DNA of 10,314 nt, from assembly GCA_035384605.1 (NCBI GenBank), contig DAOOIV010000151.1, forward strand, positions 1 through 10,314. The letters run 5' to 3'. Made by a program: the position numbers and the translations under genes. The notes below the pieces were generated by a model. It ran no database searches, was not told the origin of the DNA, and worked only from the letters and a program-made list of their open reading frames with translations. This DNA comes from Phycisphaerae bacterium. GTDB lineage: Bacteria > Planctomycetota > Phycisphaerae > UBA1845 > PWPN01. This document shows positions 1-6,512 of this stretch, in pieces. How positions within the stretch are numbered: position 1 is the stretch's first letter; each line of letters starts with the position of its first letter.

Positions 1-1
1 A

Positions 2-54
2 AGACTACATATTCAAACCGGCGAAATCTCTGCACTTTCAGAACGACGCTGGCA
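2..54. repeat. Left copy of 53-base terminal inverted repeat
   Basis: These 53 bases are the exact reverse complement of 10262-10314; identity stops at base 55. The repeat supplies the last 13 residues and the stop codon of the leftmost gene, and at the other end it enters the regulator gene just before a conserved helix. Two unrelated genes ending in the same sequence suggests the end of a repeated mobile element, or a contig break at a repeat. No transposase is visible inside the window. Confidence 0.9.
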
Positions 55-636
55 GACCTCGACGGTATCGACATAAATGGCGTAGTAACCGCTGAAGCTG
101 CCGTTGACCTGTATGAAGATCGTCTCCCAGCCCTCGACGCAGGGCTGGATCAGCTCGAGTCTGTTCCAGTCGCCCCAGTACGGCTCGGTCCAGATCACGC
201 TCGGGGCATTCGGATCCGTCCCGCCGAGCGGGTCCTTGCCCAGGCGGACCGTCAGGGCGTTGGGGGTCTGGTTCCAATTCCAGTCGCACGACATCATTTT
301 CACCCACGCCTGGATGTGCTTTTCGCCGTTGGGGACATACTCGTCGTAGAACCTCTTATACATGCCGAAACTGCGGCCGCCCCAATGGCCTTCCTGGATG
401 CCTGCGATGCCGTCCACGTCATCGGTACGGTACGTAGGATTGAACAAGCTGAACCCATTGCCCGCCGGATTGCTCATCGTTCGGTCGCCGTAGGTCGTCC
501 AGCCATTCATATCCTGGTCCGGCAGGAACTCGTCCTCGATATAGACGATTGTCCCCGGCGGCGCATCAGCCCATACCGTTGCAGGAATAAGCAGCACTAC
601 TGTCAGCACGCACCCGAATATTGTTGTTCGCCTCAT
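13..636 (-). CDS. Secreted beta-rich protein, C-terminus probably truncated
   Basis: The 207-residue product starts with a signal peptide (MRRTTIFG, then a hydrophobic run, cleavage near VWA-DAPPG). The rest is rich in aromatic residues, Gly and Asp, as in carbohydrate-binding-like beta-sandwich domains; no specific family is recognised. The ATG at 636 is chosen because a GAGGAG ribosome binding site sits 8 bases upstream and the signal peptide begins there; an in-frame ATG at 681 has neither. The neighbours carry PEP-CTERM tails, but this protein ends IYVDTVEV followed by 13 residues (CQRRSESAEISPV) that come entirely from the 53-base inverted repeat. I infer that the original C-terminus, probably with a sorting tail, was lost to an insertion or an assembly break. 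Element A lies directly upstream. Confidence 0.75.
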   Translation of the reverse strand: MRRTTIFGCVLTVVLLIPATVWADAPPGTIVYIEDEFLPDQDMNGWTTYGDRTMSNPAGNGFSLFNPTYRTDDVDGIAGIQEGHWGGRSFGMYKRFYDEYVPNGEKHIQAWVKMMSCDWNWNQTPNALTVRLGKDPLGGTDPNAPSVIWTEPYWGDWNRLELIQPCVEGWETIFIQVNGSFSGYYAIYVDTVEVCQRRSESAEISPV

Positions 637-639
637 GTC

Positions 640-977
640 ACGTACTCCTCTGCCCTTAACGGGCGTGTCGCCGTGCCTCAAGCTTCTCAGGCCGTCGCAC
701 GGCGCCTCTCCTTCGATTTCTCGTTTGTCGACCGCTCACGCGAGCGGCCTTATCGGCGTAACCCCAACACGCCGTGTTCTCTCCTCGGCGTGCTTTGATG
801 CCCTTTTTACCCGGGGCGGCCTCCTGTTCGTCCCTGACCAGTGCCGGCGGCCGGTATCCCAGGCTGCTCCTCAGCCAAGCTCCGGCTGAAGCCCGCGGCC
901 ATCGGCCACGGATGAATTCCTCAATACCTCTGACTCCGTCCTGTTGACGGGGCCGCATGCCATCTTGTCGTTCCTCC
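640..977 (-). promoter_or_regulatory. Element A: repeated structured leader upstream of a secreted-protein gene
   Basis: One of four related copies. Read on the minus strand, it starts with the box GGAGGAACGACAAGATG (977-961). A CACGCCG/CGGCGTG stem follows (792-786 with 774-768), then GACCGCTCACGCGAGCGGCC (plus-strand reading, 730-749), which forms an 8-bp hairpin with one G-U pair. A CGCCG/CGGCG stem-loop (704-669) comes next, then a small GCCC/GGGC hairpin just before the ribosome binding site. An ORF spans most of it, but comparison with copy C shows differences spread nearly evenly over codon positions, so it is probably not a protein gene. Bases 978-1114 hold nothing I can support. I infer a cis-acting leader or mobile intergenic repeat. 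Confidence 0.65.
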
Positions 978-1114
978 AAAAGAATCTATGTGCCATCAAA
1001 GGAATCGGTCCGGTACCTGCCTGTCAGAAACCCGGTCCCACACGCCTGTCTCTCGCCTCGCCTCCTCGATCGTGCCGCCCGCTGCCTGCAAGGCCGCAAC
1101 TCGCGCTCCCAGCC

Positions 1115-1155
1115 CCCCCTCGCCGGGGTGCTTTTCCCCTGCCCCGGCGGGGGGG
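1115..1155 (-). terminator. GC-rich hairpin after the gene ending at 1172
   Basis: CGCCGGGG at 1121-1128 pairs with CCCCGGCG at 1142-1149. The stem extends through a T-G pair and five C-G pairs, giving about 14 bp around a 13-base loop. It starts 17 bases past the stop codon. There is no U-tract, so it may be a factor-assisted terminator or an mRNA 3' stabiliser. It belongs to a related set at 2671, 5759 and 6463. Confidence 0.55.
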
Positions 1156-1171
1156 ACTGGAGGGAGAGAGC

Positions 1172-2026
1172 TTATGAACACCTGCGACGCCGCCGCAGAA
1201 GCAGCCCGCCCAAGGTTAGCAACGACAGCGTGGCGGGTTCGGGAATGAGAGTCCCGCTCGCCGTGATGTCCGACACGGAGACGAAACCCCCTGCCCCACT
1301 TGTCCACCATGCACCAGCGAAAACCTGCATCTGCGTCATGTCGCCTGTGAAGCTCAAGCCCGCGGGATAGTACGTTCCCTCGACGCGGATCAACTGGTTT
1401 ACGATGTCGACGCCGTTACCGTTGATCGTGGCGATCATCGAGCCCAACGTGGGGGTAATCGCGTGATAGACAATGGTAATGTTGTAAGTGCCGCCCGTAT
1501 TGGCTCCCTTGGTATCTTGCCAGGGGTCGACACCGTCCCGATCGAACCATATGTACGCCGTATCGTAGCCGCCGAAGGGCGGCGAGACAACCGTACCGGG
1601 GTCCGACGCGTACACATCATAGTCTCTTTCGTCGCGCCCGCCGGAAGCGCTCAGATTGTGCTTGTCGTCGAGATCGAGCAAGTTGGGATTTGTGGCCAGG
1701 TCGCCCACCAGCGAGGTCATCCATCCACCTGCACCGCCCTGATATGTGTTCCAAGGACCCGGGTTAAAGTCGCCGGCGCCGACCTGACGAATCCCAACCT
1801 CCACGTAAGGCGTTTCGGAGGACGACGTTTGCGTAACCGCGCTTAAATCAATGCTGTACGTCAATACGAGATCGCTCCGCGTCAGATCCCAAACATCGCT
1901 GTAATGTCCGGCAGAATACGGAGGATAAAAGGTCACACCTCCATAATGAATCGTCTCGGCCTGCGTGGCGCAAGCCAACATACCACATACGCAAATCATT
2001 ATCGTCGTTGTTCTCATCACGTGCAC
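1172..2026 (-). CDS. PEP-CTERM secreted protein, beta-rich, function unknown
   Basis: The 284-residue product has a short signal peptide (RTTTIMICVCGMLACATQA, cleavage before ETIHY), a long beta-rich region rich in Gly, Asp and Tyr, and the C-terminal tail IPEPATLSLLTLGGLLLRRRRRCS. The tail is a textbook PEP-CTERM signal, so an exosortase probably anchors or releases the protein at the cell surface. Repeated Asp-rich turns suggest a lectin/LamG-like sandwich, but I cannot assign a family. Start choice: GTG at 2026 has AGGAG 5 bases upstream; the ATG at 2017 is in frame but 14 bases from it, so GTG is favoured and ATG remains possible. Element B lies upstream and a GC-rich hairpin downstream. 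Confidence 0.85.
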   Translation of the reverse strand: MHVMRTTTIMICVCGMLACATQAETIHYGGVTFYPPYSAGHYSDVWDLTRSDLVLTYSIDLSAVTQTSSSETPYVEVGIRQVGAGDFNPGPWNTYQGGAGGWMTSLVGDLATNPNLLDLDDKHNLSASGGRDERDYDVYASDPGTVVSPPFGGYDTAYIWFDRDGVDPWQDTKGANTGGTYNITIVYHAITPTLGSMIATINGNGVDIVNQLIRVEGTYYPAGLSFTGDMTQMQVFAGAWWTSGAGGFVSVSDITASGTLIPEPATLSLLTLGGLLLRRRRRCS

Positions 2027-2107
2027 AAAGACTCCTGTTGTTACGTTTCTGAATTCACTTCAACTCCAGGCCGCCGCACATGCGACGGTCCACCGCATTC
2101 TTCACGT

Positions 2108-2299
2108 ACTCCTCCTCCGAGTCAGTCGGCCGCGCCGCGGCCTTTTGCGGCCGTTGCACGGCGCCTTTTCTTTGATTTCTCGTTTGCCGGCCGCTCACAC
2201 GAGCGGTCTTGCTGGCATCTCCTTCGCGCGCCGCGTTGTGTCTCCGGCGTGCCTGCAACCCATGTTTGCCGGGGCTGCGTCTCGTCTTGTCGTTCCTCC
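2108..2299 (-). promoter_or_regulatory. Element B: shorter copy of the repeated structured leader
   Basis: On the minus strand this copy opens with the box GGAGGAACGACAAGACG (2299-2283). It lacks most of the first half seen in A, C and D, and continues with the GCACGCCG/CGGCGCGC stem (2252-2245 with 2233-2226, one mismatch). The central hairpin is at 2208-2189 with a changed loop (GTGT). An outer GCGCCG/CGGCGC stem (2164-2132) encloses an inner CGGCC/GGCCG stem. It ends near a GAGGAGTACGTGA motif like that before the genes at 636 and 7751, but here the real gene start is about 80 bases further on. The rest of 2027-2391 shows no gene I trust. Confidence 0.65.
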
Positions 2300-2391
2300 A
2301 GGAATACTCATGCGTCATTCTCACAAACCCTTCATCGGCGCGAACGCGTCAAAGGACGCCCCGTCGGCTTCAGAGCGGTCGGGCCGGTCTG

Positions 2392-2583
2392 TCACGCAGC
2401 CAGGGCCAGCCTGGCCGAATGTCGCTCCGCCGGGTCGGGCTCCGGATCCCACCGGCCGTGAACCAGCCTCAGCCTGCCTCGCCGCGTTCCTCGTCCTCGC
2501 AACGGCCGGATCAGGTTCGCAAGCACCGGAGGCAATACCCGAACTTCTCGACGGAGCTGCGTTGTGTTCTTGTTCCCAAACAT
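2392..2583 (-). CDS. Small basic hypothetical protein, paralogue of the ORF at 8258-8461
   Basis: The 63-residue product begins MFGNKNTTQLRREV and ends DPAERHSARLALAA. It aligns with the product of 8258-8461 at roughly two thirds of positions, with two in-frame two-codon gaps. In the last 14 codons I count four differences, all synonymous, which suggests selection on the protein. A GAGGG motif 4 bases before the ATG could serve as ribosome binding site. It lies directly upstream of element B, as its paralogue lies upstream of element D. The protein is rich in Arg, with no signal peptide, membrane segment or known motif. Caution: the 3' end can also fold (GCCAGG/CCTGGC around the final codons), so a non-coding explanation is possible. 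Confidence 0.5.
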   Translation of the reverse strand: MFGNKNTTQLRREVRVLPPVLANLIRPLRGRGTRRGRLRLVHGRWDPEPDPAERHSARLALAA

Positions 2584-2607
2584 GACACCCTCTGCTGCGT
2601 TCACTCG

Positions 2608-2623
2608 GGCGGGTCGCCCCGCC
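2608..2623 (-). other. GNRA-loop hairpin before the small ORF at 2583
   Basis: On the minus strand the sequence is GGCGGG-GCGA-CCCGCC: six perfect pairs closed by a GNRA tetraloop, 25 bases before the ATG. The same stem with loop GCAA sits at 8486-8501 before the paralogous ORF. The stem is unchanged while the loop varies within the GNRA class. Confidence 0.55.
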
Positions 2624-2670
2624 GCTTTTTCCGCCACGACACCGGGCACTCACGCCTCGATGCGGGTCGC

Positions 2671-2705
2671 CCCCCCGCCGGGCACCTGTCGGCCCCGGCG
2701 GGGGG
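2671..2705 (-). terminator. GC-rich hairpin after the gene ending at 2720
   Basis: A perfect 12-bp stem, CCCCCCGCCGGG (2671-2682) with CCCGGCGGGGGG (2694-2705), surrounds an 11-base loop and begins 15 bases past the stop codon. There is no U-tract. It is related in sequence to the hairpins at 1115, 5759 and 6463. Confidence 0.6.
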
Positions 2706-2719
2706 ACACTGGAGGAAAG

Positions 2720-3490
2720 CTATGCTCGCCTGCGACGCCGCAAAAGCAGGCTGCCCAGCGCCAGTATCACCACCACCCCAGGCTCCGGCGTGATCACGAA
2801 GGCCATGTCCAGCGACTCACCTGTCGTCGGATCGCGCACTTCCTGCCAGGGCGTGTATTCGCCGGGGATATAGGCAGACCAGACCGCGTCGTCGCCCCAA
2901 TGCGGGCTTATCGAGGTTTTCCAGCCCCAGTCGCCGTAGCTACACATCACACTGACATCCAGCCAGTACGTCTTTCCCTTTTCCTGGATGAACGGGTCGG
3001 GGATGGTGTTGATGTTATACTGCCAGGTGTTGATGTGATTGTTCTCGACCCAGAACTGATTATAAGGATCGTACCACCCCTGTTGCCCCGTACCCCAGGG
3101 CCTGACCTGCACTTCCGGGGGGTAAAAGATCCGCAGCCACAGCAGCTCGCCCGGCTTGCTGAATTCCGGCCCAGGGCCGTCCGGGTCGGGAATGTCCGCG
3201 TGGATGCTGATCTGATACCAGCGGATGTCGCCCACGACTTCGTTGTACCATGATCCCCAGAAATGTACGTCCTCCACCGGGCCGGTCTCGGTGCACAGCC
3301 AGTCGTCGGCCAGCACCTTCGTGTATTTGGCCTTGACGTCCCAGCCGTTGGGATCCGGCAACTGCGCATAATGCATCTTACATGGATCGCCGATCTGCCA
3401 GTCAGCCAACACCGGCCCGGCCATCAGGGCAGCGACCACCAGCACCGCCAGGCTGGGCAATGCTGACAACGCTAAAAACCCGTTTCGCAT
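2720..3490 (-). CDS. PEP-CTERM secreted protein, first of a duplicated pair
   Basis: The 256-residue product has a signal peptide (MRNGFLALSALP then a hydrophobic run to GPVLA-DW) and a compact conserved region marked by KMHYAQLPDP, WDVKAKYTKVLADDWLC, VEDVHFWGSWY and HADIPDPD. It ends in the tail TPEPGVVVILALGSLLLRRRRRA. The fold family is known to me only as an uncharacterised planctomycete secreted type. The ATG at 3490 follows AGAAAGGAG at good spacing and starts the signal peptide; an in-frame ATG at 3634 would put 48 polar residues before it. The neighbour at 3659-4444 is a clear paralogue, and the similarity runs into the 5' leader (CCGGCTTGGA, then AAGGAGT or GAAGGAGT). Confidence 0.9.
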   Translation of the reverse strand: MRNGFLALSALPSLAVLVVAALMAGPVLADWQIGDPCKMHYAQLPDPNGWDVKAKYTKVLADDWLCTETGPVEDVHFWGSWYNEVVGDIRWYQISIHADIPDPDGPGPEFSKPGELLWLRIFYPPEVQVRPWGTGQQGWYDPYNQFWVENNHINTWQYNINTIPDPFIQEKGKTYWLDVSVMCSYGDWGWKTSISPHWGDDAVWSAYIPGEYTPWQEVRDPTTGESLDMAFVITPEPGVVVILALGSLLLRRRRRA

Positions 3491-3624
3491 TGAAACTCCT
3501 TTCTGCTGATCTCCAAGCCGGACCGAAATACTCTGCCAGCAAGGACTTCCCGCCTCCAGAGCAGATTGTCCGTATTCGACTGTTTTGGACGCTCGTTGAT
3601 GCGGAGCGTCGTATTTCCTTTCCC

Positions 3625-3643
3625 GGTTCAGCATTGCTGAACC
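3625..3643 (-). terminator. Inverted repeat after the gene ending at 3659
   Basis: GGTTCAGC-ATT-GCTGAACC is a perfect 8-bp hairpin starting 16 bases past the stop codon. There is no U-tract. Unlike the other 3' hairpins here it is not a CCGGCG-type stem, so this gene may have a different 3' end. It could also be an operator for the gene at 3490; termination is the simpler reading. Confidence 0.45.
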
Positions 3644-3658
3644 ACGCTGTGCCTTCCG

Positions 3659-4444
3659 TCAGCACCGCATCCGCCGACGCAGAAGCAGGCTCCCCAGGGC
3701 CAGAAACACCACCGCCGCCGGCTCCGGCGTGATCACGAAGGCCAGGTCCAGCGAAACACCTGTGAGCGGATCATGCAGTTCTGCCCAGTCCGTCGGTTGC
3801 AAGGGTTCCTCGTCACGCCAGACGCCATCATCGTTCCAATGGTCCGCTGAAGTCTTCCAGCCCCACGTGCCATAGTTGCACTCCATACTGATGGCCAGCC
3901 AGTAGATCGTTCCTTCCTGCTGGATGAACGGGTCAACAATATTCTCAATGTTGTACTGGAAGTACAGCTTGTGGTTGTATTCCTCATATTCAGACGTGTT
4001 GGGATCATACCACCCCTGATCCTGGGTTCCCCATTGACGGACGGCGACCTCCCCAGGATAGAAGACCCGCGTCCAGAGCTGCTCGCCCGGCTTGCTGAAT
4101 TCCGGCCCAGTGTCGTCCGGGTCGGGAATGTCCGCGTAAATGCTGATCGTGAACCATTCGAAGGACGGTACAGGCGGGCCTGCATCTCGGAACTCATCCT
4201 TATACCACGACCCCCAGAAGTGCAGGTCGCTGACGGGACCGGTCTGCGTGCATAGCCAGTCATCGGCCAGCACCTTCGAGTAGCTCGCCTTGACGTCCCA
4301 GCCGCTCGGGTCCGGCAACTGCGGGTAGTGCATCTTGTACGGATCGCCCACATCCCAGTCGGCCAGCGCCGGCCCGGCCGTCAGGCCCGCGACGACCAAC
4401 ACCGCCGTCCCGGGCAACGCTAATAGTAGTAATGCTTTGCTCAT
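3659..4444 (-). CDS. PEP-CTERM secreted protein, second of a duplicated pair
   Basis: The 261-residue product has a signal peptide (MSKALLLLALPGTAVLVV to GPALA-DW), the same blocks as its neighbour (KMHYPQLPDP, WDVKASYSKVLADDWLC, LHFWGSWY, YADIPDPD, GPEFSKPGE) and the tail TPEPAAVVFLALGSLLLRRRMRC. The ATG at 4444 follows GGAAGGAGTGCGA and starts the signal peptide; an in-frame upstream reading extends 37 residues without sorting features. Relative to the paralogue it has a small insertion after GSWYKDEF (DAGPPVPS) and a different stretch after WYDP. The basic tail is interrupted by Met and ends in Cys. The two copies look like an old local duplication, since they are well diverged outside the conserved blocks. 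Confidence 0.9.
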   Translation of the reverse strand: MSKALLLLALPGTAVLVVAGLTAGPALADWDVGDPYKMHYPQLPDPSGWDVKASYSKVLADDWLCTQTGPVSDLHFWGSWYKDEFRDAGPPVPSFEWFTISIYADIPDPDDTGPEFSKPGEQLWTRVFYPGEVAVRQWGTQDQGWYDPNTSEYEEYNHKLYFQYNIENIVDPFIQQEGTIYWLAISMECNYGTWGWKTSADHWNDDGVWRDEEPLQPTDWAELHDPLTGVSLDLAFVITPEPAAVVFLALGSLLLRRRMRC

Positions 4445-4622
4445 TCGCACTCCTTCCTGCTCATTTCCAAGCCGGAAAAGAACCTTTCGGCGCCGAGGCC
4501 CCTGTGCCTCCGGAGGGCATGTCAGCGTTTTCATGCTTGTGCACTCCCTGGTCATGAGCGGTTCTTTCTAGTGTGATAACTCGCACATTTCAGACGTACT
4601 CTTTTGATCTCCTGCCCGTGGG

Positions 4623-4639
4623 CCGCCGCACCACGGCGG
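4623..4639 (-). terminator. Hairpin about 57 bases after the gene ending at 4696
   Basis: CCGCCG-CACCA-CGGCGG forms a perfect 6-bp stem with a 5-base loop and no U-tract. A weaker CAAGG/CCTTG hairpin lies nearer the stop codon. The rest of 4445-4695 shows no gene; it is the leader of the gene at 4444. Confidence 0.35.
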
Positions 4640-4695
4640 TACGACGGCCTCGTTCTCCTCAAGGACAAGGACTTGGGCCCTTGCCCGACGACCCC

Positions 4696-5364
4696 CTAAA
4701 GGCGACGACGCCGCAGAAACAACGCCGGAAGCCCCAGCAACAGCATCATCGCCGGCTCGGGGGTCAGCGTTATGGCGTCGAGATACATGCTGCCGCTGAA
4801 ACCCCCTCCACTGCGACCCCACTTAAAGGCAACGGTGACCACCCCGGACGGCACGGATGTGAGCGTCTTCGTGGTCATTTCCCACGAGTCGCCCGGTCCA
4901 CCGCTCGTTGCCACGGTAGGCAGGTAGCCGCCAGGCAAACCGGAGACTCCGCCCCACGAATCTCGCTTCCAGATCATGTACGGAGCGGATTTCTCGCCGC
5001 TGTCAATATCGTTGATGTCCGTCACCGCGTAGTCGTACAGCAGCACCTCGGCCCAATTGACGTTGTTGCTCGTCGCTCGGACCCAGGCCTCCAGCGTGAC
5101 CTCCTTGTCTGTTGGCACGGCCACGACTTGGTAAAGGCCGAAGCTGCCCTCACCGTTGCTGATCTGCAGGCGGGCTCGCGACTGCCCATCTACCATCGTT
5201 CCACTACCGGTCTGCACGACAGCTTGGCAGTTCACGCACCAGGGAGCGTGCCAGTAGGTCCAGCCGCTGATATCGCCGGTCTCGAAGCTGCCATTCTGTA
5301 TAAGGTTGGCAAAAGCCGATGTGGCCGTTAGCAAAATACCGCATGTTAGAAAAACCTTATTCAT
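4696..5364 (-). CDS. PEP-CTERM protein with CBM/discoidin-like domain
   Basis: The 222-residue product has a signal peptide (MNKVFLTCGILLTATSAFA, cleavage before NLIQ). NLIQNGSFETGDISGWTYW follows, the opening typical of CBM4/9-like and related jelly-roll carbohydrate-binding domains. The single domain runs to SMYLDAITLTPEP, where the strand before the sorting tail (TPEPAMMLLLGLPALFLRRRRL) closes it. Such proteins are taken to bind glycans at the cell surface or matrix; that is family knowledge, not shown here. The ATG follows AAGGAG at 5 bases. Element C ends about 20 bases before the start codon, closer than in the other copies. Confidence 0.88.
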   Translation of the reverse strand: MNKVFLTCGILLTATSAFANLIQNGSFETGDISGWTYWHAPWCVNCQAVVQTGSGTMVDGQSRARLQISNGEGSFGLYQVVAVPTDKEVTLEAWVRATSNNVNWAEVLLYDYAVTDINDIDSGEKSAPYMIWKRDSWGGVSGLPGGYLPTVATSGGPGDSWEMTTKTLTSVPSGVVTVAFKWGRSGGGFSGSMYLDAITLTPEPAMMLLLGLPALFLRRRRL

Positions 5365-5384
5365 CTTAGCTCCTTATGACACTG

Positions 5385-5644
5385 TTTCTTTCGCTTTTCG
5401 TTTGCCGGCCGCTCACGCGAGCGGCCTTATCGGCGTAACCCTCGCACGCCCGGTTCTGTCCGTGGCGTGCCTCTCGCGCCCTTTTGCCCGGGGTGGCCTC
5501 CTGTCCGTCCGTGGCCAGTCCTTGCGGCCGTTGTCCCAGGCTGCTTCTCAGTCCTGTTTTGGCTGTCGTCCACGGCCGGCCGCCGCGGATACACATCAGG
5601 CCCCGTCCCTTTCGCAGGGCCCCGTATCGTCTTGTCGTTCCTCC
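5385..5644 (-). promoter_or_regulatory. Element C: repeated structured leader, truncated at its gene-proximal end
   Basis: On the minus strand it begins with GGAGGAACGACAAGACG (5644-5628). A GGCC/GGGCC-rich region follows, then the stretch shared with A (AGGAGGCC, CCCCGGG, AAAAGGG). The GCACGCC/GGCGTGC stem (5470-5464 with 5450-5444) comes next, then the perfect 8-bp hairpin GGCCGCTCACGCGAGCGGCC (plus-strand reading, 5407-5426). It stops about 20 bases before the ATG at 5364, so the second stem-loop and the GAGGAGTACG motif of the other copies are absent. An ORF of 96 residues crosses it but shows no coding bias against copy A. Bases 5645-5758 show no supported feature. Confidence 0.65.
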
Positions 5645-5758
5645 CGAAAACCTCATGGATATTCCTGCAAAGGCTTGTCACTCTTTTGTCCACACTCCTG
5701 TTTGGTCATCTTCCCTCAATCAGGCTGCCCGGCGGCTGATGCCCGTAGCCCGGCCGGA

Positions 5759-5803
5759 CCTCCCGCCGGGCAAGCATCCTTCCTCCCCCGGCCCGGCGGG
5801 AGG
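5759..5803 (-). terminator. GC-rich hairpin after the gene ending at 5819
   Basis: A perfect 13-bp stem, CCTCCCGCCGGGC (5759-5771) with GCCCGGCGGGAGG (5791-5803), encloses a 19-base loop and starts 15 bases past the stop codon. There is no U-tract. It is the longest perfect stem of the set, and its arms match those at 2671 closely. Confidence 0.6.
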
Positions 5804-5818
5804 AACCGAATACCATCC

Positions 5819-6388
5819 TCAGGCTCTCCGACGACGCAGAACCACGCCGCCGAGGCTCCCCAAAACCAGCAACGCCATCGCCCCAGGCTCGGGAACCCAT
5901 TTGACCGCGTCAGCGTACATTGAACCGCTGAGGTCTACCCATGCATTGCTGACCGTGACCGACGCAGGACCCGCATTGAAGGTATAGGTACCCAGGGAAA
6001 CCCACTCGTTAGCCGTCGCACGCTGATCCACCAGCACTGCGGTGATGCCGCCCGCGTGAACTATCCGATGCTCGATATTAGCCCTGCGGTTGGCTCCGGC
6101 ACCCCAAGTCACAAACACCTCATATTCACCGGCTACAGGCAGGTCCACGGTGAATGTGGCCTCCTTCAGGCCGGCGAGAGAACGATAGGTGCTGCCATAG
6201 CGAGAACCGACACCTATAAGACCCTCAGCGGTGCTCTTCGCGCCTGCGTTGGCCCACACGCCGAACTCAGCGTAGGCTGGCGCTGGGGTCAGATTGCCGG
6301 CAGCATCACGGCTCTCTACAATGAACACCGCCTGCGCCGCCGTTGCGGCCATGCACAGAATTGCACAAATCGTTACCAGTTTCTTCAT
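5819..6388 (-). CDS. PEP-CTERM protein with golvesin C-terminal-like domain
   Basis: The 189-residue product has a signal peptide (MKKLVTICAILCMAATAAQA, cleavage before VFIVES), one compact beta domain and the tail VPEPGAMALLVLGSLGGVVLRRRRA. The domain resembles the golvesin/xanthan-lyase C-terminal domain: an aromatic and small-residue opening (GVWANAGAKSTAEG, GSRYGSTYRSL), ATFTVDLPVAGEYEVFVTW, a VLVDQ strand, WVSLGTYTFNAG and a final ADAVKWV strand. In that family the domain is an accessory glycan- or surface-binding module; no catalytic domain is present here. The ATG follows AGGAG at 9 bases. It has no copy of the repeated leader, and its 124-base gap to the upstream gene holds that gene's hairpin. 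Confidence 0.88.
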   Translation of the reverse strand: MKKLVTICAILCMAATAAQAVFIVESRDAAGNLTPAPAYAEFGVWANAGAKSTAEGLIGVGSRYGSTYRSLAGLKEATFTVDLPVAGEYEVFVTWGAGANRRANIEHRIVHAGGITAVLVDQRATANEWVSLGTYTFNAGPASVTVSNAWVDLSGSMYADAVKWVPEPGAMALLVLGSLGGVVLRRRRA

Positions 6389-6462
6389 TGTTTGATGCTC
6401 CTGTGTTTTCCTTCTATCTATTCACTGTGAAGAATATTCCTCTATTTGCGTTTCTCGTCCCC

Positions 6463-6490
6463 TCGCCGGACGCCTTTCTCCGCCCGGCGG
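6463..6490 (-). terminator. GC-rich hairpin after the gene ending at 6513
   Basis: CGCCGG (6464-6469) pairs with CCGGCG (6484-6489), extended by one T-G pair, with a 14-base loop. It starts 22 bases past the stop codon. It is the weakest and most diverged of the related 3' hairpins, and has no U-tract. Confidence 0.45.
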
Positions 6491-6512
6491 AAGGACTCAC
6501 GTTCGTGCTCCG

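Noticed and set aside
730..800. Cyclic-di-GMP (GEMM) or another known riboswitch
   Set aside because: A short GGGTTACGCC stretch recalls part of the GEMM consensus, but the required order of conserved bases and helices is not present.
656..979. Open frames crossing elements A, B, C and D with a shared GYADKAARVSGRQ-like peptide
   Set aside because: Between copies, differences fall almost equally on all three codon positions, frames upstream of the shared part diverge or contain stops, and no consistent start or binding site exists. The shared peptide follows from a conserved hairpin sequence.
1965..5331. Long plus-strand open frames opposite the secreted-protein genes (for example 2564-3253 and 4573-5331)
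   Set aside because: Composition is that of antisense frames in GC-rich DNA, and the minus-strand genes have signal peptides, sorting tails and binding sites.
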